Shown piece by piece: positions 61,150-64,000 of a stretch of 64,000 bases of DNA (position 1 is its first letter; each line of letters opens with the position of its first letter). The translations under genes were made by a program, and so were the position numbers. The DNA comes from Hydractinia symbiolongicarpus. Lineage: Eukaryota > Cnidaria > Hydrozoa > Anthoathecata > Hydractiniidae. The stretch is from assembly GCF_029227915.1 (NCBI RefSeq), contig NC_079883.1:25358001-25422000 (forward strand), given 5' to 3'. A model generated the notes under the pieces. The model did no database searches and was not told where the DNA came from. It saw nothing but the letters and a program-made list of their open reading frames with translations.

Positions 61150-64000
61150 TAAAAAAAGAAACAACATATCTATATATTAATACGTCTTGTGTGTGCGCAC
61201 GGTGAGGCCAAGGACAAAAATATACGGGTCATTTTTTTATTTCTCATGCATTGTGACCCCAAGGCGTGGCCTTACGCTTAAATTTATTAAGTTAAAAAAA
61301 CGCAAATAAGAGGGTTACTTTTTAAACATTTTATTTTTTTTTCTTATTACTTTAAAAAATAAAACTCCGTTTTTTTCATTTTATTAAAACTAATTTATTT
61401 ATTTTTTAAATGATTTTATTTGTTTGTTTTTTTTTGTTTTGAAGCCCACACGGTTGCGTTATAGAGGGAATAATATAATTTTGCCCCCGGTTTACAATAC
61501 GCGCGCCATATTTCACGGAAACAAGTTGTTTATTAACTGAAAAAGGAAACCGAAGCGAACAAGAGGGTTTCTTTTTTAAAGTAATCCTGTAAAAGGTTAT
61601 GTGTTCTGGGACCGAGTTGTATCGCATTCGAATATAAATGTAATTTGAATCTAAAATGTAAAAAACTGTTGTTGTCGAACGAAGTGTTGTCAGAAATATC
61701 TTTAAAACGAAGAAAACCGTAAATGATATAACATCACAAAAAGAATTTATTGGAAATGCATCAGACAATTTTAGTTATACATTTCCAATTCATTCTCTTT
61801 GGGATAAAGCGAAATTTAGTAATCAAGTAAAAAACTGATTGGAATTTTATTCAAAGAACCCTAGCTAGCGAACTACTGAAAAAGCGAAAGAAAAGCAGGT
61901 GTGTGTTGTTTAAATTATTTGATAGAGAAATGAATTTGGGTGTACAACGATTTTTAGGCTGTTTCTCTCAGAGCTCCTTTTTTCCTTAAATCTTAAGTTT
62001 GTTGTTAAGTCTTGAGCCGGAAAATACTTTCTTAAAGCACTTATTTTGTAAAGAATATACTCTGAAAAATGGGTCAGAAGTTTAGAATATCCAAAGAATT
62101 CGTCTAAGCTTGATAGTTTGTTTTAAATATGAACGTTTGTATGATGCACAAAATTGATTAGAAATTTACTTTTTTTATTGTATATCGAACGAATGAAATT
62201 TTTTCTGTCCAAGCTATGGTCCGTTACATATAGAAATTTCCATTAGCTATAGTAACGTATAGCAGGACTTATTTTATTATGGCATTGCATAATTTCAGGC
62301 CATAGTCATGCTAAGAACATATTGAGAATAATAAGAATAGCATTTGCGGAAAAGGTTAAGAACATCAACGCTGAAACGAAAACACATAGCGTGTGTACCA
62401 TGGAGAAGACTTTGTATAAACTGTAAAAAGCAATTTTTCAGTTGTTACTGTTACACTACAGACTGTGTGACTGGGTGCTGATGTCGTTATAATAAATCCA
62501 AACCTAAAATCTGAACTTAAATCAATGTTTACATCTGTTACGTTACAATAGTTTGAAATATATTCAATACTTAAATTCGAAAACTCTGCATTGTTAACTT
62601 CTTTGATTTTATGCATGATTTTCTGGATTATAAGTTTAGATCTGTAAGGCAAACTGTTCTTTTAATATTTTGGATTGGAATATTTCAGTAGATGTACAAT
62701 ATACCAAATGATTTCCGTTTGTTATATTTTTCTTTAATGTATTGTCAACTATTAATTTCCTATATTTTGAGTATAACTTTGGAAGGGTTGCCGTATGCAA
62801 TATACACTAAATAGCTGATTTTGCATGACTTTACGAAAAATGTTGGATTTTTTTTTAATGTTTAGTAATTTTTTTTCCCTGATGTACTTCTGGAATGGCA
62901 AAGCAATTATATAGTTTTAGCGTATTTTGCTTTTTATGTAACGGTTGTTAAACAGCTTTGATTTTTTTAGACATTTTTCATTTTATTTTATAATTTTTTT
63001 TGACGTTTTTTTCAGCGGCTATAAACAATCTGCTTATAAAATAATGCAGATTGTTCCTAGGGCTTTTTTGTCTTATTGCCATCCCGTTATAAGAGACAAA
63101 GAGGGAATTTTGAAAATTCAAATTACAGTGTTGTATGTTTTTGTTTGGTATCCCTTACATCGGTTTAATTAGATTGAGTGGTCATCAGCTAGTAAATATA
63201 TAGCAAGTAAATTTCAAAAAACTTATTTTTGCAGAATATTGTTGCTATTTTGGATCTTATTAGCAAAATTAAGTCCAATAAAATTGCCACAACCACTAAA
63301 AAGTCCACAAACTTTTTAGGAATTACCAAATCAAAAAAAAAAAAAAAATTTGGAAGATGATGAGTAAGTCGAAGCTGTTCGAAGAATGTATTTCACTTTA
63401 TATTTCTCCTTTATTGATTTTGTGACATTCTTTCAGAAACACTTTCTCATCATAATTGTTCTTGGAAAAAATATTTCATAAAAAACATTCCAATTGCAAA
63501 CAATAGCTCTGCAGTTTTTCATGAAAGCTTCCAATCATGGAAACAAGTTTTTAAATTTTCATAAAAACCTTCTAATCAGAAAAATAATCTAACACAAAAT
63601 TTTTCTATTTAGGTAACTCAAATGCAAAAATAAGTTCTGCTTCAATTTCTTACCATAAAAACTTCCTTTCTCTTTATTTATTTGAGATGATAGAAAACAA
63701 AGTTTATTAACAAAATAAAGAAATATGTAAATTTGATAATCTTGACAAGAAGCAGACAAGTATTATGTCTCATTCCCTGCCCTTGTCACTTTTAAATTCA
63801 TTTTCTAAAAAAACCTACAAATGAAAAGCATATTTTCAAAAAAACATTAAATCTTACAGCACCATATTCAATTAAAACCAGGGTTTGTTAAACAAAGGCA
63901 TTTAATAATGCGCTACTGATGCGTACAAAAATTACTGCAAAGAGACACTTATGGGAGGGTGTCATCTGTTGTAAAAAACAATTATACAAATACAAAACAA
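61150..64000. other. Upstream flank of the CUB gene; no firm gene
   Basis: AT-rich sequence with one possible exon at 62.4-62.6 kb and a poly-A run near 63333-63350. Confidence 0.5.
62365..62640 (-). CDS. Possible isolated exon of an unknown extracellular protein
   Basis: An open minus-strand segment of about 90 codons follows an acceptor-like TTGCCTTACAG. Its translation has two sequons (NLS, NVT), scattered cysteines and alternating hydrophobic residues, which would suit a secreted or extracellular fold. No start codon or neighbouring exon could be joined to it, and I do not recognise the family. It lies upstream of the CUB gene's signal-peptide exon, so it would belong to another gene. 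It may be chance. Confidence 0.15.
   Translation of the reverse strand, partial: SKLIIQKIMHKIKEVNNAEFSNLSIEYISNYCNVTDVNIDLSSDFRFGFIITTSAPSHTVCSVTVTTEKLLFTVYTKSSPWYTRYVFSFQR

Overview
This is a 64 kb piece of AT-rich, intron-rich animal nuclear DNA. It holds four intact protein-coding genes in a sea of small transposons and foldback repeats. All four genes have GT-AG introns, and their protein families (mitochondrial acetyl-CoA synthetase, the FERM protein FRMD8, the exon-junction helicase eIF4A3 and a CUB-domain receptor) fit a metazoan. The dispersed foldback ends (core CTCGTCCCCAG), a retrotransposon tail ending in GATG repeats, and splice-acceptor-like tracts abutting start codons make me favour a cnidarian, perhaps a hydrozoan. 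That placement is inference. There are no bacterial operons, CRISPR arrays, rRNA genes or functional tRNA genes.

Layout. 1-12.0 kb: no gene; a Tigger/pogo-like element, a TTAA-flanked MITE, three hairpin MITEs and other repeats. 12.0-27.6 kb, minus strand: a 14-exon gene for acetyl-CoA synthetase (ACSS1-like, 686 aa). Its introns carry a 42-bp minisatellite, a Tigger-like element, a perfect 45-bp hairpin and a nested inverted-repeat element. 27.6-34.8 kb: intergenic, with a ~1 kb dispersed duplication whose second copy is split by a 1,028-bp inverted-repeat element. 34.8-43.5 kb, minus strand: FRMD8 (14 coding exons, about 598 aa). 43.5-48.1 kb: the divergent intergenic region between FRMD8 and eIF4A3, with a tRNA-derived SINE followed directly by a dead non-LTR retrotransposon. 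48.1-53.2 kb, plus strand: eIF4A3 (12 exons, 405 aa), with a DESD instead of a DEAD box. 53.2-56.5 kb: convergent intergenic region. 56.5-61.1 kb, minus strand: a single-pass membrane protein of 570 aa with signal peptide, two CUB domains, one transmembrane helix and a long tail carrying three PPxY motifs. 61.1-64 kb: no firm gene, one possible exon.

The genes do not form an obvious pathway. ACSS1 makes acetyl-CoA in mitochondria; FRMD8 is known in other animals as an iRhom/ADAM17 partner; eIF4A3 is the core of the exon-junction complex; the CUB/PPxY protein is the least familiar and the most interesting protein here. Exon models were built by hand from reading frame, splice sites and family similarity; all phases join. 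The weakest call is FRMD8 exon 12.
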